64,000 bases of DNA from Oscillospiraceae bacterium (GTDB lineage Bacteria; Bacillota; Clostridia; Oscillospirales; Ruminococcaceae): positions 95,814 to 159,813 of the forward strand of contig SFJO01000002.1 in assembly GCA_004555865.1 (NCBI GenBank). The letters run 5' to 3'. Position numbers and translations under genes: made by a program. Each line of letters starts with the position of its first letter. Position 1 is the stretch's first letter. Of the stretch, positions 8,164 to 16,121 are shown piece after piece. Below the pieces are notes generated by a model. It saw nothing but the letters and a program-made list of their open reading frames with translations, was not told the DNA's origin and did not search any database.

Positions 8164-9381
8164 TCAGTCACGCTCCACGATGGTAGCGCAGCCCATGCCG
8201 CCGCCGATGCACAGGGTAGCCAGGCCCTTGTGAGCGCCGCGATGCTTCATGGCGTACAGCAGGGTGACCAGGATACGAGCGCCGGAAGCACCCACGGGGT
8301 GACCGATGGCGATGGCGCCGCCGTTCACGTTCAGCTTGCTCTGGTCAAAGCCCAGAGCCTCGCCCACGGCGATGGACTGAGCAGCGAAAGCCTCATTGGC
8401 CTCGATCAGGTCCATGTCGTTCACGGTCAGGCCAGCCTTGGCCATGGCCTTCTTGGTGGCGGCGATGGGGCCCAGGCCCATGACCTCGGGCTCAACACCG
8501 GCCAGAGCGCCGGAAACCCAGGTAGCCAGAGGCTCGATGCCCAGCTCCTTGGCCTTCTCCTCGCTCATCACAACGATGGCAGCGGCGCCGTCGTTGATGG
8601 CGGAAGAGTTGCCGGCGGTCACAATGCCGTCGGGCTTGAAGGCGGGCTTCAGCTTCGCCAGGGTCTCCATGGTGCTGGCGCGGGGGCCTTCGTCGGTATC
8701 AAACACGATGTCGCCCTTCTTGCCCTTGATGACAACGGGGACGATCTCTTCCTTGAAGGCGCCGTCGGCGATGGCCTTCACGGCCTTCTCCTGGCTGTGG
8801 CAAGCGAAGGCATCCAGCTGCTCACGGTTGATGGGGCTGTAGCCGTACTTCTTCTGGTAGGTCTCGTTGGTGCAGATGTTCTCAGCGGTCATGCCCATGT
8901 GCTTGTTGAAGCCGGTAGCATCCCACAGAGCATCGTTGACCATGGTATCGATCAGCTCGCTCTTGCCCATGGGAGCGCCCATGCGGTAGCCGTAGCGGCC
9001 CTTCATCATAGCGAAGGGAGCCATGTTCATGTTCTCCATACCGCCAGCAACCACGATGTCGGCATCGCCGGCCTCGATCATCTGAGCGGCCATGTTCACG
9101 CAGTTCAGGCCGGAACCGCAAACAACGTTCACGGTCACAGCGGGGGTCTCGATGGGCAGGCCAGCCTTCAGAGCGGCCTGACGGGCAACGTTCTGGCCCA
9201 GACCGGCCTGGATAACGCAGCCCATGTACACATGGTCAACCTGCTCGGGCTTCACGCCGGCGCGGTTCAGAGCTTCCTTGATCACGATGGAGCCCAGCTC
9301 AGCAGCGGGCACATTTGCCAGAGTACCGCCGAACTTGCCAACAGCAGTACGGCAGGCGCTGGCCAAAACAATCTTTTTCAT
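8164..9381 (-). CDS. thl: Acetyl-CoA acetyltransferase (thiolase)
   Basis: 405 residues; ATG at 9381 chosen because AGGAGG is eight bases upstream and MKKIVLASACRTAVGKFGG is the standard thiolase start. The nucleophilic Cys is in 'NVVCGSGLN' (Cys about 88), the catalytic His in 'GGAIAIGHPVGASG' and the second Cys in 'CIGGGMGCA' near the C-terminus. It condenses two acetyl-CoA to acetoacetyl-CoA, the first step of the butyrate pathway, and is the first gene of the operon. A 31-base dyad at 9428-9458 lies directly upstream. Biosynthetic (type II) thiolase length. Confidence 0.97.
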   Translation of the reverse strand: MKKIVLASACRTAVGKFGGTLANVPAAELGSIVIKEALNRAGVKPEQVDHVYMGCVIQAGLGQNVARQAALKAGLPIETPAVTVNVVCGSGLNCVNMAAQMIEAGDADIVVAGGMENMNMAPFAMMKGRYGYRMGAPMGKSELIDTMVNDALWDATGFNKHMGMTAENICTNETYQKKYGYSPINREQLDAFACHSQEKAVKAIADGAFKEEIVPVVIKGKKGDIVFDTDEGPRASTMETLAKLKPAFKPDGIVTAGNSSAINDGAAAIVVMSEEKAKELGIEPLATWVSGALAGVEPEVMGLGPIAATKKAMAKAGLTVNDMDLIEANEAFAAQSIAVGEALGFDQSKLNVNGGAIAIGHPVGASGARILVTLLYAMKHRGAHKGLATLCIGGGMGCATIVERD

Positions 9382-9427
9382 TGGGGTAACCTCCTTAAGT
9401 TCCTGATACATATTTTGCACACACTCT

Positions 9428-9458
9428 ATACAAACCGGGTGTAGGGCCCGGTGTGTAT
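9428..9458 (-). promoter_or_regulatory. Dyad element upstream of the butyrate operon
   Basis: Arms ATACAAACCGGG (9428-9439) and CCCGGTGTGTAT (9447-9458) are complementary at 11 of 12 positions around a seven-base centre, 47 bases before the thl start codon. There is no T-run after it. It could be an operator or a transcript hairpin that controls read-through from coaD. It does not match the Rex operator (TTGTTAA-N4-TTAACAA). No convincing -35/-10 pair was found between coaD and thl. Confidence 0.55.
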
Positions 9459-9495
9459 CAAATTAAATAAGAAGCAGCCGGTTTTCAGCCTCTGC

Positions 9496-9996
9496 TCACC
9501 GCGCGGCACCGCCGTGCTTTTCGCGGAACTTCTCTTCCATGCGGCGGGCCACATTGGGGGTCACAAACGAAGAGACATCCGAACCATAACAGGCAACTTC
9601 CTTCGCTATGGTACTGCTTAAATACGCATATTGCAAGCTTGTTGTGAAAAACATTGTGTCGATGTTCGGCTCCACAATGTGGTTGGTCTGGGCGATCTGC
9701 ATCTCGTATTCGAAATCCGTCACCGCGCGCAGGCCGCGCACCATCACGTCTGCCTTCATCTTGCGGGCAAACTCCACCGTCAGCCCGTCAAATGTTTCCA
9801 CCTGAACATTGGGCCACTGGGCCGTGCATTCCCGCAGCATCTCCACCCGCTCTTCCACGGTAAACAGCGGCGTTTTTGCACTGTTGGCCAATACGCCGAT
9901 GATTACCTCATCCATCACCCGGGCGGCCCGCCCGATGATGTCCAGATGGCCCCGCGTCACAGGATCGAAACTGCCGGGGTAAATTGCTCGTGCCAT
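9496..9996 (-). CDS. coaD: Phosphopantetheine adenylyltransferase
   Basis: 166 residues from MARAIYPGSFDPVTRGHLDII; this ATG has AAAGGAC nine bases upstream, and upstream in-frame starts lack a site. 'GSFDPVTRGH' contains the T-x-G-H nucleotidyltransferase motif, 'VRGLRAVTDFEYE' and 'YLSSTIAKEVA' (the ISSTxxR-like block, here without the Arg in the usual spacing) follow. It adenylylates 4'-phosphopantetheine, the penultimate step of CoA synthesis. Promoter at 10059-10087. It is 114 bases upstream of thl on the same strand with no clear terminator between, so the CoA-consuming operon may be read partly from this promoter. Confidence 0.95.
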   Translation of the reverse strand: MARAIYPGSFDPVTRGHLDIIGRAARVMDEVIIGVLANSAKTPLFTVEERVEMLRECTAQWPNVQVETFDGLTVEFARKMKADVMVRGLRAVTDFEYEMQIAQTNHIVEPNIDTMFFTTSLQYAYLSSTIAKEVACYGSDVSSFVTPNVARRMEEKFREKHGGAAR

Positions 9997-10058
9997 AACA
10001 CTGATCCGTCCTTTAGGAATAACAAAGAGGCGCAGCGCTGCACACTTCACCTAAGACT

Positions 10059-10087
10059 ACTATAACATAGCAGCCTGTCTTTGCCAA
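10059..10087 (-). promoter_or_regulatory. coaD promoter
   Basis: Minus strand -35 TTGGCA (10082-10087), 17 bases, -10 TATAGT (10059-10064). The predicted start is near 10052, giving a leader of about 55 bases to coaD. Confidence 0.75.
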
Positions 10088-10399
10088 AGATTTATCAATG
10101 ATTCCACAGAGAAACCGAAAAATTGGCGCAATGCACACAAAAACCGTTGTTTCTTCGGCATTGCCGCTTCATCGTTTCCGCGAACCAAACCGGCCTGCCG
10201 CCCCGCATCCGCCCTTTTCGGCGCATCATGAGGGGGCCTGCCGCCTATTTCTCAACACTCGTCTTGCCCGCCTTGGGCTGCCCCTATGGCCGCCCGGCGG
10301 AATCGGGCCGCGCCCTTTTCCGTTTCCCTATTTATAATAGGAAGTGCAGGAAAAGAAAGCCCCCGGCAACAGAAAGCCGTGGATTTCAACCCGGTTTTC
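10088..10399. other. Divergent spacer between coaD and but
   Basis: No gene seen. It contains a 15-base palindrome CCTATT-TAT-AATAGG at 10327-10341, about 60 bases upstream of the but -35 box, which could be a regulator site; its TATAAT-like core has no matching -35 box at the usual distance. Confidence 0.4.
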
Positions 10400-10428
10400 T
10401 TGACCCCTTGTGCGAATGATGTTACAAT
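10400..10428 (+). promoter_or_regulatory. Promoter of the butyryl-CoA:acetate CoA-transferase gene
   Basis: -35 TTGACC (10400-10405), 17 bases, -10 TACAAT (10423-10428). The start would be near 10435, giving an AT-rich leader of about 95 bases before the ATG at 10530, which is preceded by AAAGGA. Confidence 0.8.
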
Positions 10429-10529
10429 GGGGCCAGAGCCTGTATATTCGATATTATAAAGCAAAGCGTCGTAAATGACAATAAAACCATCAAAAAAAAT
10501 CTCAAAGAAAATGAAAGGATTTGTGAACA

Positions 10530-11876
10530 ATGGATCTGAAAGAAATTTATGCTTCGAAATTGGTCAGCGCCGAACAGGCCGCTGCCGTGGTGAAGTCCGG
10601 TGACTGGGTGGATTATGGCTGGACCACCGGCACCCCCGTGGCCGTGGATAAGGCCCTGGCCGCCCGCCTGCCTCAGCTGGAGAACGTGAATTTCCGCGGC
10701 GGCATTCTGATGTGGGTGCCCGAGATCTTCAAGATCGAGGACCCCGCGGCCCACATGACCTGGAACAGCTGGCACATGAGCGGCATTGAGCGCAAGGCCG
10801 TGGCCCAGGGCTTCAGCTTCTATTCCCCCATCCGTTACAGCGAGCTGCCCCGCTATTACCGTGAGTCCGCCAACAAGCCCGACGTGGCCATCTTCCAGGT
10901 TGCCCCCATGGACGAGCACGGCTACTTCAACTTCGGCCCCAACGCCAGCCACATGGCCGCCCTGTGTGAGACTTCCAAGTGCGTCATCGTTGAGGTGAAC
11001 GAGAATATGCCCCGCTGCCTGGGCGGCATGGAGGAGAGCGTCCACGTATCCCAGGTGGATATGATTGTGGAGGGCGACAACCCCACCATTGCCGAGATGG
11101 GCGGCGCTGCCGCTGCCACTGAGGTGGACCAGGCGGTTGCCAAGCTGATCGTGGAGCAGATCCCCAACGGCGCCTGCCTGCAGTTGGGCATCGGCGGTAT
11201 GCCCAACGCCGTGGGCAGCCTGATTGCCCAGAGCGACCTGAAGGACCTGGGCGTTCACACCGAGATGTACGTGGATGCCTTTGTGGACATTGCCAACGCC
11301 GGCAAGATCACCGGTGCCAACAAGGCCATCGACAAGGGCCGTCAGGTGTACGCCTTTGGTGCGGGCACCAAGAAGCTGTATGACTACCTGAACAATAACC
11401 CCGCCTGCATGAGCGCCCCCGTGGATTACACCAACGACGTGCGCACCATCAGCCAGCTGGACAACTTCATGTCCATCAACAACGCGGTGGACCTGGACCT
11501 GTTCGGTCAGGTAAACGCCGAGAGCGCCGGTGTGAAGAACATCAGCGGTGCAGGCGGCCAGCTGGACTTCGTACTGGGTGCCTACCTGTCCAAGGGCGGC
11601 AAGAGCTTCATCTGCTGCTCTTCCACTTTCATGGACAAAAAGACCGGCCAGCTGCAGAGCCGCATTCGCCCCACCCTGGCCAACGGCTCCATCGTGACCG
11701 ATACCCGCGCCAACATTCACTATCTGGTAACCGAGTACGGCCTGGTCAACCTGAAGGGCCTGTCCACCTGGCAGAAGGCGGAGGCCATCATCTCCGTGGC
11801 ACACCCCGACTTCCGTGACCAGCTGATCGCCGACGCCGAAAAGATGCACATCTGGCGCCGCAGCAACAAGCGCTGA
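10530..11876 (+). CDS. but: Butyryl-CoA:acetate CoA-transferase
   Basis: 448 residues, acetyl-CoA hydrolase/transferase (family I) fold. The catalytic glutamate sits in 'GVHTEMYVDAF' (Glu about 245), and the glycine-rich oxyanion segment 'LQLGIGGMPNAVGS' (~218-230) precedes it; 'VDMIVEGDNPTIAEM' and the C-terminal 'LRGLS-like' segment 'LVNLKGLSTWQKAEAII' match the butyrate-forming group of gut Firmicutes. It exchanges CoA between butyryl-CoA and acetate, giving butyrate and acetyl-CoA, and so completes the pathway encoded at 3.2-9.4 kb. It is a single-gene unit with its own promoter (10400-10428) and terminator (11940-12006). 4-hydroxybutyrate CoA-transferase is the close alternative; the context favours But. 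Confidence 0.93.
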   Translation: MDLKEIYASKLVSAEQAAAVVKSGDWVDYGWTTGTPVAVDKALAARLPQLENVNFRGGILMWVPEIFKIEDPAAHMTWNSWHMSGIERKAVAQGFSFYSPIRYSELPRYYRESANKPDVAIFQVAPMDEHGYFNFGPNASHMAALCETSKCVIVEVNENMPRCLGGMEESVHVSQVDMIVEGDNPTIAEMGGAAAATEVDQAVAKLIVEQIPNGACLQLGIGGMPNAVGSLIAQSDLKDLGVHTEMYVDAFVDIANAGKITGANKAIDKGRQVYAFGAGTKKLYDYLNNNPACMSAPVDYTNDVRTISQLDNFMSINNAVDLDLFGQVNAESAGVKNISGAGGQLDFVLGAYLSKGGKSFICCSSTFMDKKTGQLQSRIRPTLANGSIVTDTRANIHYLVTEYGLVNLKGLSTWQKAEAIISVAHPDFRDQLIADAEKMHIWRRSNKR

Positions 11877-11939
11877 GTTTGAATCGGAACCCATTCTGCG
11901 TTAAGAGTTTGTCTTGATTCTGGTCTACCAATTGCAATA

Positions 11940-12006
11940 AAACGCCCCGGCTGCATGGCCGTTTCCTTTCATTGAGGAACTCGCAATGCCGCCGGGGCGT
12001 TTCGTT
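11940..12006 (+). terminator. Terminator after but
   Basis: Arms CGCCCCGGC (11943-11951) and GCCGGGGCG (11991-11999) with a long interior, then TTTCGTTGTTTC. About 65 bases past the but stop codon. Confidence 0.65.
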
Positions 12007-12159
12007 GTTTCAGGCGCGCTTATCCCGTCGGGCGTATCGGATCGTTTGTGCGGTTTATGAAGCCATGGGCACCGTGCGAGCTTGGCAGCAGCCGATTGAG
12101 CTTGGCACTGGGAATTCAGGAGGTGGGTTCAGCTGCTGGCAGGCCCCCTTGCGAGGGCG

Positions 12160-12246
12160 ATGTTCCGGCTGCTGTTCCGCCGCGTGAACGAAACCGAAGA
12201 AGCCGCGGTTGAAAAAGAGCTGCGGAACGAGGGCATTGCGGAGTAA
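12160..12246 (+). pseudogene. Possible gene remnant (short C-terminal-like peptide)
   Basis: The frame is open from just after a TGA near 12100 to a TAA at 12244-12246. From the only ATG it reads 28 residues, MFRLLFRRVNETEEAAVEKEL and eight more, with a charged, helix-like composition unlike random GC-rich frames. No ribosome binding site precedes the ATG (an AGGAGG at 12119-12124 is too far). A perfect-looking terminator follows at 12269-12318. I read it as the tail of a deleted gene, or less likely a tiny gene. Family not recognised. Confidence 0.3.
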
Positions 12247-12268
12247 ATAACCGCCATGCATGAAATTT

Positions 12269-12318
12269 AATGGATGCCCAAGGGACAAAATCCCCCCCTT
12301 GGACATCCATTACTTTTT
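12269..12318 (+). terminator. Rho-independent terminator
   Basis: Arms AATGGATGCCCAAGGG (12269-12284) and CCCTTGGACATCCATT (12296-12311) pair with one mismatch, followed by ACTTTTTTAT. It has no intact gene in front of it, only the remnant at 12160-12246, which supports a lost gene here. Confidence 0.8.
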
Positions 12319-12410
12319 TATATCATGTTTTTTACAAATTCAGATTCTCCACAGACCTTTGGCCTTTTCAAATAAAATGTATCCAACCATTAAAGTTACT
12401 CTTTGAATGC

Positions 12411-12440
12411 AGAAAAACCGCCAAAAAGGCGGTTTTTCTG
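12411..12440 (-). terminator. Terminator of tRNA-Pro
   Basis: Symmetric hairpin AAAACCGCC-TTTTT-GGCGGTTTTTC beginning eight bases after the tRNA 3' end. It has T-runs on both strands. Confidence 0.85.
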
Positions 12441-12447
12441 CGAAAGG

Positions 12448-12523
12448 TGGTCCGAGTGACAGGATTCGAACCTGCGGCATCCTGCTCCCAAAGCAGGCGC
12501 GCTACCAACTGCGCTACACCCGG
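12448..12523 (-). tRNA. tRNA-Pro (anticodon UGG)
   Basis: 76 bases on the minus strand. The acceptor arms CCGGGTG and CACTCGG pair over seven bases with one G-U; discriminator A and an encoded CCA follow. The D arm is GCGC-AGTTGGTA-GCGC, the anticodon arm CCTGC-TTTGGGA-GCAGG puts UGG at the anticodon, and the T arm has the invariant GGTTCGAATCC. The promoter at 12566-12594 and terminator at 12411-12440 make it a single-gene unit. Confidence 0.97.
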
Positions 12524-12565
12524 TTGTATACTGCTGCGGCAAAACGGCATCCCGCCGCAACAGTT

Positions 12566-12594
12566 ATTATACTGAATTTTTCAGAGGCCGTCAA
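12566..12594 (-). promoter_or_regulatory. tRNA-Pro promoter
   Basis: Minus strand -35 TTGACG (12589-12594), 17 bases, consensus -10 TATAAT (12566-12571), starting transcription about 36 bases before the mature 5' end. Confidence 0.85.
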
Positions 12595-12671
12595 TGTGCG
12601 GGCCGCAACTTTGTCCTTGCCTGCTGCAAAATACCGCTTTCACCGCATTGCAGCAAAACGCTCAGCATCCC

Positions 12672-14126
12672 TCAACCCACCAGATACAGCAGCAGAGGTG
12701 CCAGCGCCACCGCGGCGCTCAGGGCAAAGCGCGCCCAGAGGGTGCCACCGTCCACGGCCAGGCTGCCCTCCCGCTGGGGGCGGCTGGCCCGCCATGGGGC
12801 ATACAAAACCAGCATACCGCCCACGGCCAGCACCAGAACCGCCATCAAAAGGGCATCGGTATTCTGCAAAGCCCCTTCCGACAGGCGGCCCAGCAAATTC
12901 ACCAGGGCATCCCCTTCCCGGCTCCAGGGCTTCAGCCGCCCGGCCAGCATCCAGCGCAGGTTCATCTCGCCGGAGTACACCGCCGTGTAGGTGAGCACCG
13001 AGCAGCCGAAATAGGCCGCCCCGGCCGCCGCTTCCAGCAGCACGGTCTGCTTGGCATAGCCCGGCCACACCAGCAGCGCCAGTGCAGCACAGGGGGCCAG
13101 CACCACGGCCCAATAGGGGTAGGCCGCCGCGCCGATGAAAAAGCTGCCGTATCCGGCCAGCACGGCCCACAGCGCCCAGGCCGGGCGGGCCTGCTCGTCC
13201 ATACGGCTGAGCCAGCACACCAGCACCGTGGCCCCAAACAGAAGCACAAAGGCCGAAATGGTTGCACCGCCCAGGTCCAAGTTGCGGCCGAACAAAAAGC
13301 GAATGAACCGCCGCTCGTCAAACTGGGTGGGGGTATTCATTTTGTCCCGCAGGAACAGCAGCTTCGACAGCAGCGACAGACTGCACGCCCCAGCGCTTGC
13401 CCCGGCAATGCGCCACAGCCGCTTTTCTTCCAACAGCAACAGGGGCAGAAAGACCATGAGGGCGAACATCTTAAAGGTGACGGCCAGGGCAAACCAGCCG
13501 ATGAAGCCCCGCTCATCCTTTTTCAGCCAGGCCCACAGGCCCATCAGGGTGAAGAACACATTGAAAATGTCGATCTGCCCAATGCAGAACAGGCCGTTCA
13601 GCAGAAACAGCGAGGTGGAAAAGCCCCAGCAGGCCCACAGGCCCTGCTCCTTTGGGCGGCCCAGCTGGCGGGCAATGCCCAGAATCGCCCAGTTTGCCCC
13701 CACAAAGGGCAGCATTCCGGCCAAGCGCACCCACACCATGGCGATGAGGTTGGTCTCAAAGGTCAGGCCGGTGGCCAGTTCCCACAGGTACACCGGCAGG
13801 TTCCACACCGCAAGCAGCACATACACCCAAATGTCGTAGGGCACCTCGCCGGTCTGGCCGGTGGCCTGGCCGATGGGCAGCGCCGTGGCCAGCTGGTAAA
13901 ACTGATTCAGGCGGCCGGTGCGCAGCGCATCCCAAAAGCTGATGCTGTGGCGCACGATCAGGGGCAGGTCGGTGTAGTTGTAGCACACCAGGCACACCGC
14001 CAGCAGCACGGTCAGGGCGGCCCAGCGCACCCGGCCCGGGGCCGCCTGGGTTGCGGGAAGTTCCGGCTGCCCGAACACCCCCAGCCGGGGCAAAGGGTGC
14101 CGTTTCTGATTCTTCGCAGCGGTCAT
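12672..14126 (-). CDS. Polytopic membrane protein, probable GT-C glycosyltransferase-like
   Basis: 484 residues with roughly ten to twelve hydrophobic segments from 'WAALTVLLAVCLVCYNY' (~35) to the C-terminal 'FALSAAVALAPLLLYLVG'. A long extracytoplasmic loop follows the first segment, and 'FCIGQIDIFNVFFTLMGLWAWLKKDERGFIGWFALAVTFKMFA' resembles the central region of GT87/PMT-like polyprenyl-sugar transferases ('GQ-D' then 'KER...FG-A...K'). It would use a lipid-linked sugar to modify a wall polymer on the outer face of the membrane. ATG at 14126 has GAGGAG eight bases upstream. It stands alone after the terminator of the rimP-ribF operon. Family is a cautious assignment from topology and that motif. 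Confidence 0.7.
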   Translation of the reverse strand: MTAAKNQKRHPLPRLGVFGQPELPATQAAPGRVRWAALTVLLAVCLVCYNYTDLPLIVRHSISFWDALRTGRLNQFYQLATALPIGQATGQTGEVPYDIWVYVLLAVWNLPVYLWELATGLTFETNLIAMVWVRLAGMLPFVGANWAILGIARQLGRPKEQGLWACWGFSTSLFLLNGLFCIGQIDIFNVFFTLMGLWAWLKKDERGFIGWFALAVTFKMFALMVFLPLLLLEEKRLWRIAGASAGACSLSLLSKLLFLRDKMNTPTQFDERRFIRFLFGRNLDLGGATISAFVLLFGATVLVCWLSRMDEQARPAWALWAVLAGYGSFFIGAAAYPYWAVVLAPCAALALLVWPGYAKQTVLLEAAAGAAYFGCSVLTYTAVYSGEMNLRWMLAGRLKPWSREGDALVNLLGRLSEGALQNTDALLMAVLVLAVGGMLVLYAPWRASRPQREGSLAVDGGTLWARFALSAAVALAPLLLYLVG

Positions 14127-14183
14127 GGCAAAAACTCCTCTTGTCTTTCGTGTGGCTGTTTCACTTCCGGCAAACTTCCATGC

Positions 14184-14246
14184 AAAAAGGCCGTCGTACC
14201 GCGCCTGGGCCGTATAGGGTCAGGGGCGCGGCACAGGCGGCCTTTG
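14184..14246 (-). terminator. Terminator of the rimP-ribF operon
   Basis: Minus strand: outer arms AAAGGCCG / CGGCCTTT and inner arms CCGCGCC / GGCGCGG, followed by TTGC after TTTTT. It lies about 32 bases after the ribF stop codon. Confidence 0.75.
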
Positions 14247-14277
14247 CTTTTTTGCGTTGGGGCATTGGGCGCTTGAT

Positions 14278-15207
14278 TCAGCGCAGCGGCGCAGCATCAA
14301 AATACTTTCGGGCTTTTTCGGCGGCATTCATCACGCAGGCGGTCAGATCGTCCAGATGGGCGAATTTGCGGCTGGGCTCCAGAAATGCATAGAACTCCAC
14401 CACCGGGCGCTGGCCATACAGCTGCCCGTCAAAGCCCGGAATGAAGGTCTCGCAGGTGGCTGCCGCCCCCTCCTCGCTCACCGTGGGCCTCCGGCCGAAG
14501 CCGGTCGCGCTGGGGTACCAGGTACCGTCCACCAGCGTGCGGGTGATGTACACCCCCTCTTCGGGGGTCTGGAACCCGGCCGGGTACACCTGATTCAGTG
14601 TGGGAAAGCCCAGCGTATGGCCGAGGCCCTTTCCCCGCTGCACCGGAAAGTCGATCTGATACGGCGCGCCCAGCATGGCGTTGGCGGCGGGCACATCACC
14701 GTGCAGCAGCGCATAACGGATGCGGGTGCTGCTCACCGGGCGGCCCTCAAACATCTGCATGGGCACCACCTGAAGGGTCAGGCCCCGCTGGGCGCACAGC
14801 TGCTCCAGCACCTCCACGTTTCCGGCCTTGTTCCTGCCAAAGGTAAAGTTTTCGCCGCAGCACAGCACCTTGGCCCTAAAACAGCCCACCAGCAGATCGT
14901 CCACGAACTGCTCCGGCGTCAGGCTTCGGAACTCTTCAAAGGCCGGGGCCATGTAGTGCTGCACCCCCATGGCCGCCACCCGACGGTGCTTTTCCTCGGT
15001 GGGCAGCAGGCGCGGGCCTTTGATACGGCTTTCCGGCGGCAGGCGGAAGGTAAACAGCGCCGGGGCCAGGCCCTGCCGCCGGGCGGCTTCCACCGCCGTT
15101 TGGATTACCGCCTGATGGCCCTTATGCACACCGTCAAAAAAACCCATCGCCACGGCGCTGCCCTGCAGGGGCACCGCCATGGCCCGCATCTGCTGGGCCA
15201 CTTCCAT
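14278..15207 (-). CDS. ribF: Bifunctional riboflavin kinase / FAD synthetase
   Basis: 309 residues. The N-terminal FAD synthetase domain has the nucleotidyltransferase motif 'GFFDGVHKGHQAV' (~22-34) and 'VSSTRIRYALLHGD' (~165-178); the C-terminal flavokinase domain has 'GKGLGHTLGFPTLNQ' and 'VVEFYAFLEPSRKF'. It converts riboflavin to FMN and then FAD, cofactors needed by EtfAB, Bcd and FprA elsewhere in the window. Last gene of the operon, five bases after truB, a standard Firmicute neighbour. Confidence 0.96.
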   Translation of the reverse strand: MEVAQQMRAMAVPLQGSAVAMGFFDGVHKGHQAVIQTAVEAARRQGLAPALFTFRLPPESRIKGPRLLPTEEKHRRVAAMGVQHYMAPAFEEFRSLTPEQFVDDLLVGCFRAKVLCCGENFTFGRNKAGNVEVLEQLCAQRGLTLQVVPMQMFEGRPVSSTRIRYALLHGDVPAANAMLGAPYQIDFPVQRGKGLGHTLGFPTLNQVYPAGFQTPEEGVYITRTLVDGTWYPSATGFGRRPTVSEEGAAATCETFIPGFDGQLYGQRPVVEFYAFLEPSRKFAHLDDLTACVMNAAEKARKYFDAAPLR

Positions 15208-15212
15208 TCGCT

Positions 15213-16121
15213 TTAACCTCTCTCCACAAACAATTTTTCCACCTTCAGGGTACCGCCCTCGGTGCGGGCCAGCCCCAGAAAGGTTCCATCCGTCCCATAC
15301 ACACGCCAGCGGCCGTCCGGCTTCCGGCAGCGGTAGGTGGGGGCACCGTTCATCAGGCGGGCCACCGTTGCCTCATCGGCCTGATACTCGGGCAGGTGGG
15401 CAAACACGGTATCCGTCGGCAGAAGCAGCTCGGCCAGGGTGCCGTTTTGCTTTGCCTCATAAATTTCTTCCAGCGTATGGCTGTCCTCCAGCCGGTATTC
15501 TCCCGCCTGAAGCCGCTGCAGGGCGGACATGGTGGCCGGTACTCCCAGGGCGCGGCCGATGTCCTCCAGCAGCACCCGCACATAGGTGCCCTTGGAGCAG
15601 GCGATCTTCAGCCGGTATTCATCCGGCCCGGCCTGGCCCATGTAGTCGAGGGAATACACGGTGATGGGCCGCGGGGTACGCTCCACCTCCAGCCCCTGGC
15701 GGGCCGCCTTGTAAAGGGGCTGCCCGTTCACTTTCACGGCGGAGTACATGGGCGGAAGCTGCATCTGCTGCCCCAAAAAACGGGGCAGAACCTTCTGCAG
15801 CTCCTGCGCGCCCACATTCACAGGGGCGGTGCGGGTCACGGTACCGGTGATGTCGCCGGTGTCCGTGGCCATGCCCAGGCGCATGGTTGCCAGATAGGTC
15901 TTATCGTGGTTTTCCTGCATATCCACTGCTTTGCGGGCCATGCCCACAAACACGGGCAGAACGCCGGTGGCCATGGGGTCCAGCGTTCCGGAATGCCCCA
16001 GCCCCCGGGTGCCCAGCACCCCGCGCAGCTTTGCCAGCACGTCAAAGCTGGTCCAGCCGGTGGGTTTGTTCACCACCAGAATGCCCTGATACGGACTTGG
16101 GCCTTCATTCCTTCTGCTCAC
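15213..16121 (-). CDS. truB: tRNA pseudouridine-55 synthase
   Basis: 302 residues. 'GILVVNKPTGWTSFDVLAKLR' and 'RGLGHSGTLDPMATGVLPV' are TruB motifs I and II; the Asp of GTLDP is the catalytic nucleophile. 'MQLPPMYSAVKVNGQPLYKAARQG' and 'CSKGTYVRVLLEDIG' follow in order, with a short C-terminal PUA-like region. It makes pseudouridine 55 in the T loop of tRNAs. The start is GTG at 16121, with AAGGAG ten bases upstream, and overlaps the end of nrnA by 17 bases, suggesting translational coupling. Confidence 0.96.
   Translation of the reverse strand: MSRRNEGPSPYQGILVVNKPTGWTSFDVLAKLRGVLGTRGLGHSGTLDPMATGVLPVFVGMARKAVDMQENHDKTYLATMRLGMATDTGDITGTVTRTAPVNVGAQELQKVLPRFLGQQMQLPPMYSAVKVNGQPLYKAARQGLEVERTPRPITVYSLDYMGQAGPDEYRLKIACSKGTYVRVLLEDIGRALGVPATMSALQRLQAGEYRLEDSHTLEEIYEAKQNGTLAELLLPTDTVFAHLPEYQADEATVARLMNGAPTYRCRKPDGRWRVYGTDGTFLGLARTEGGTLKVEKLFVERG

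Noticed and set aside
9428..9458. Rex (NADH-sensing) operator
   Set aside because: The dyad arms do not resemble TTGTTAA...TTAACAA.
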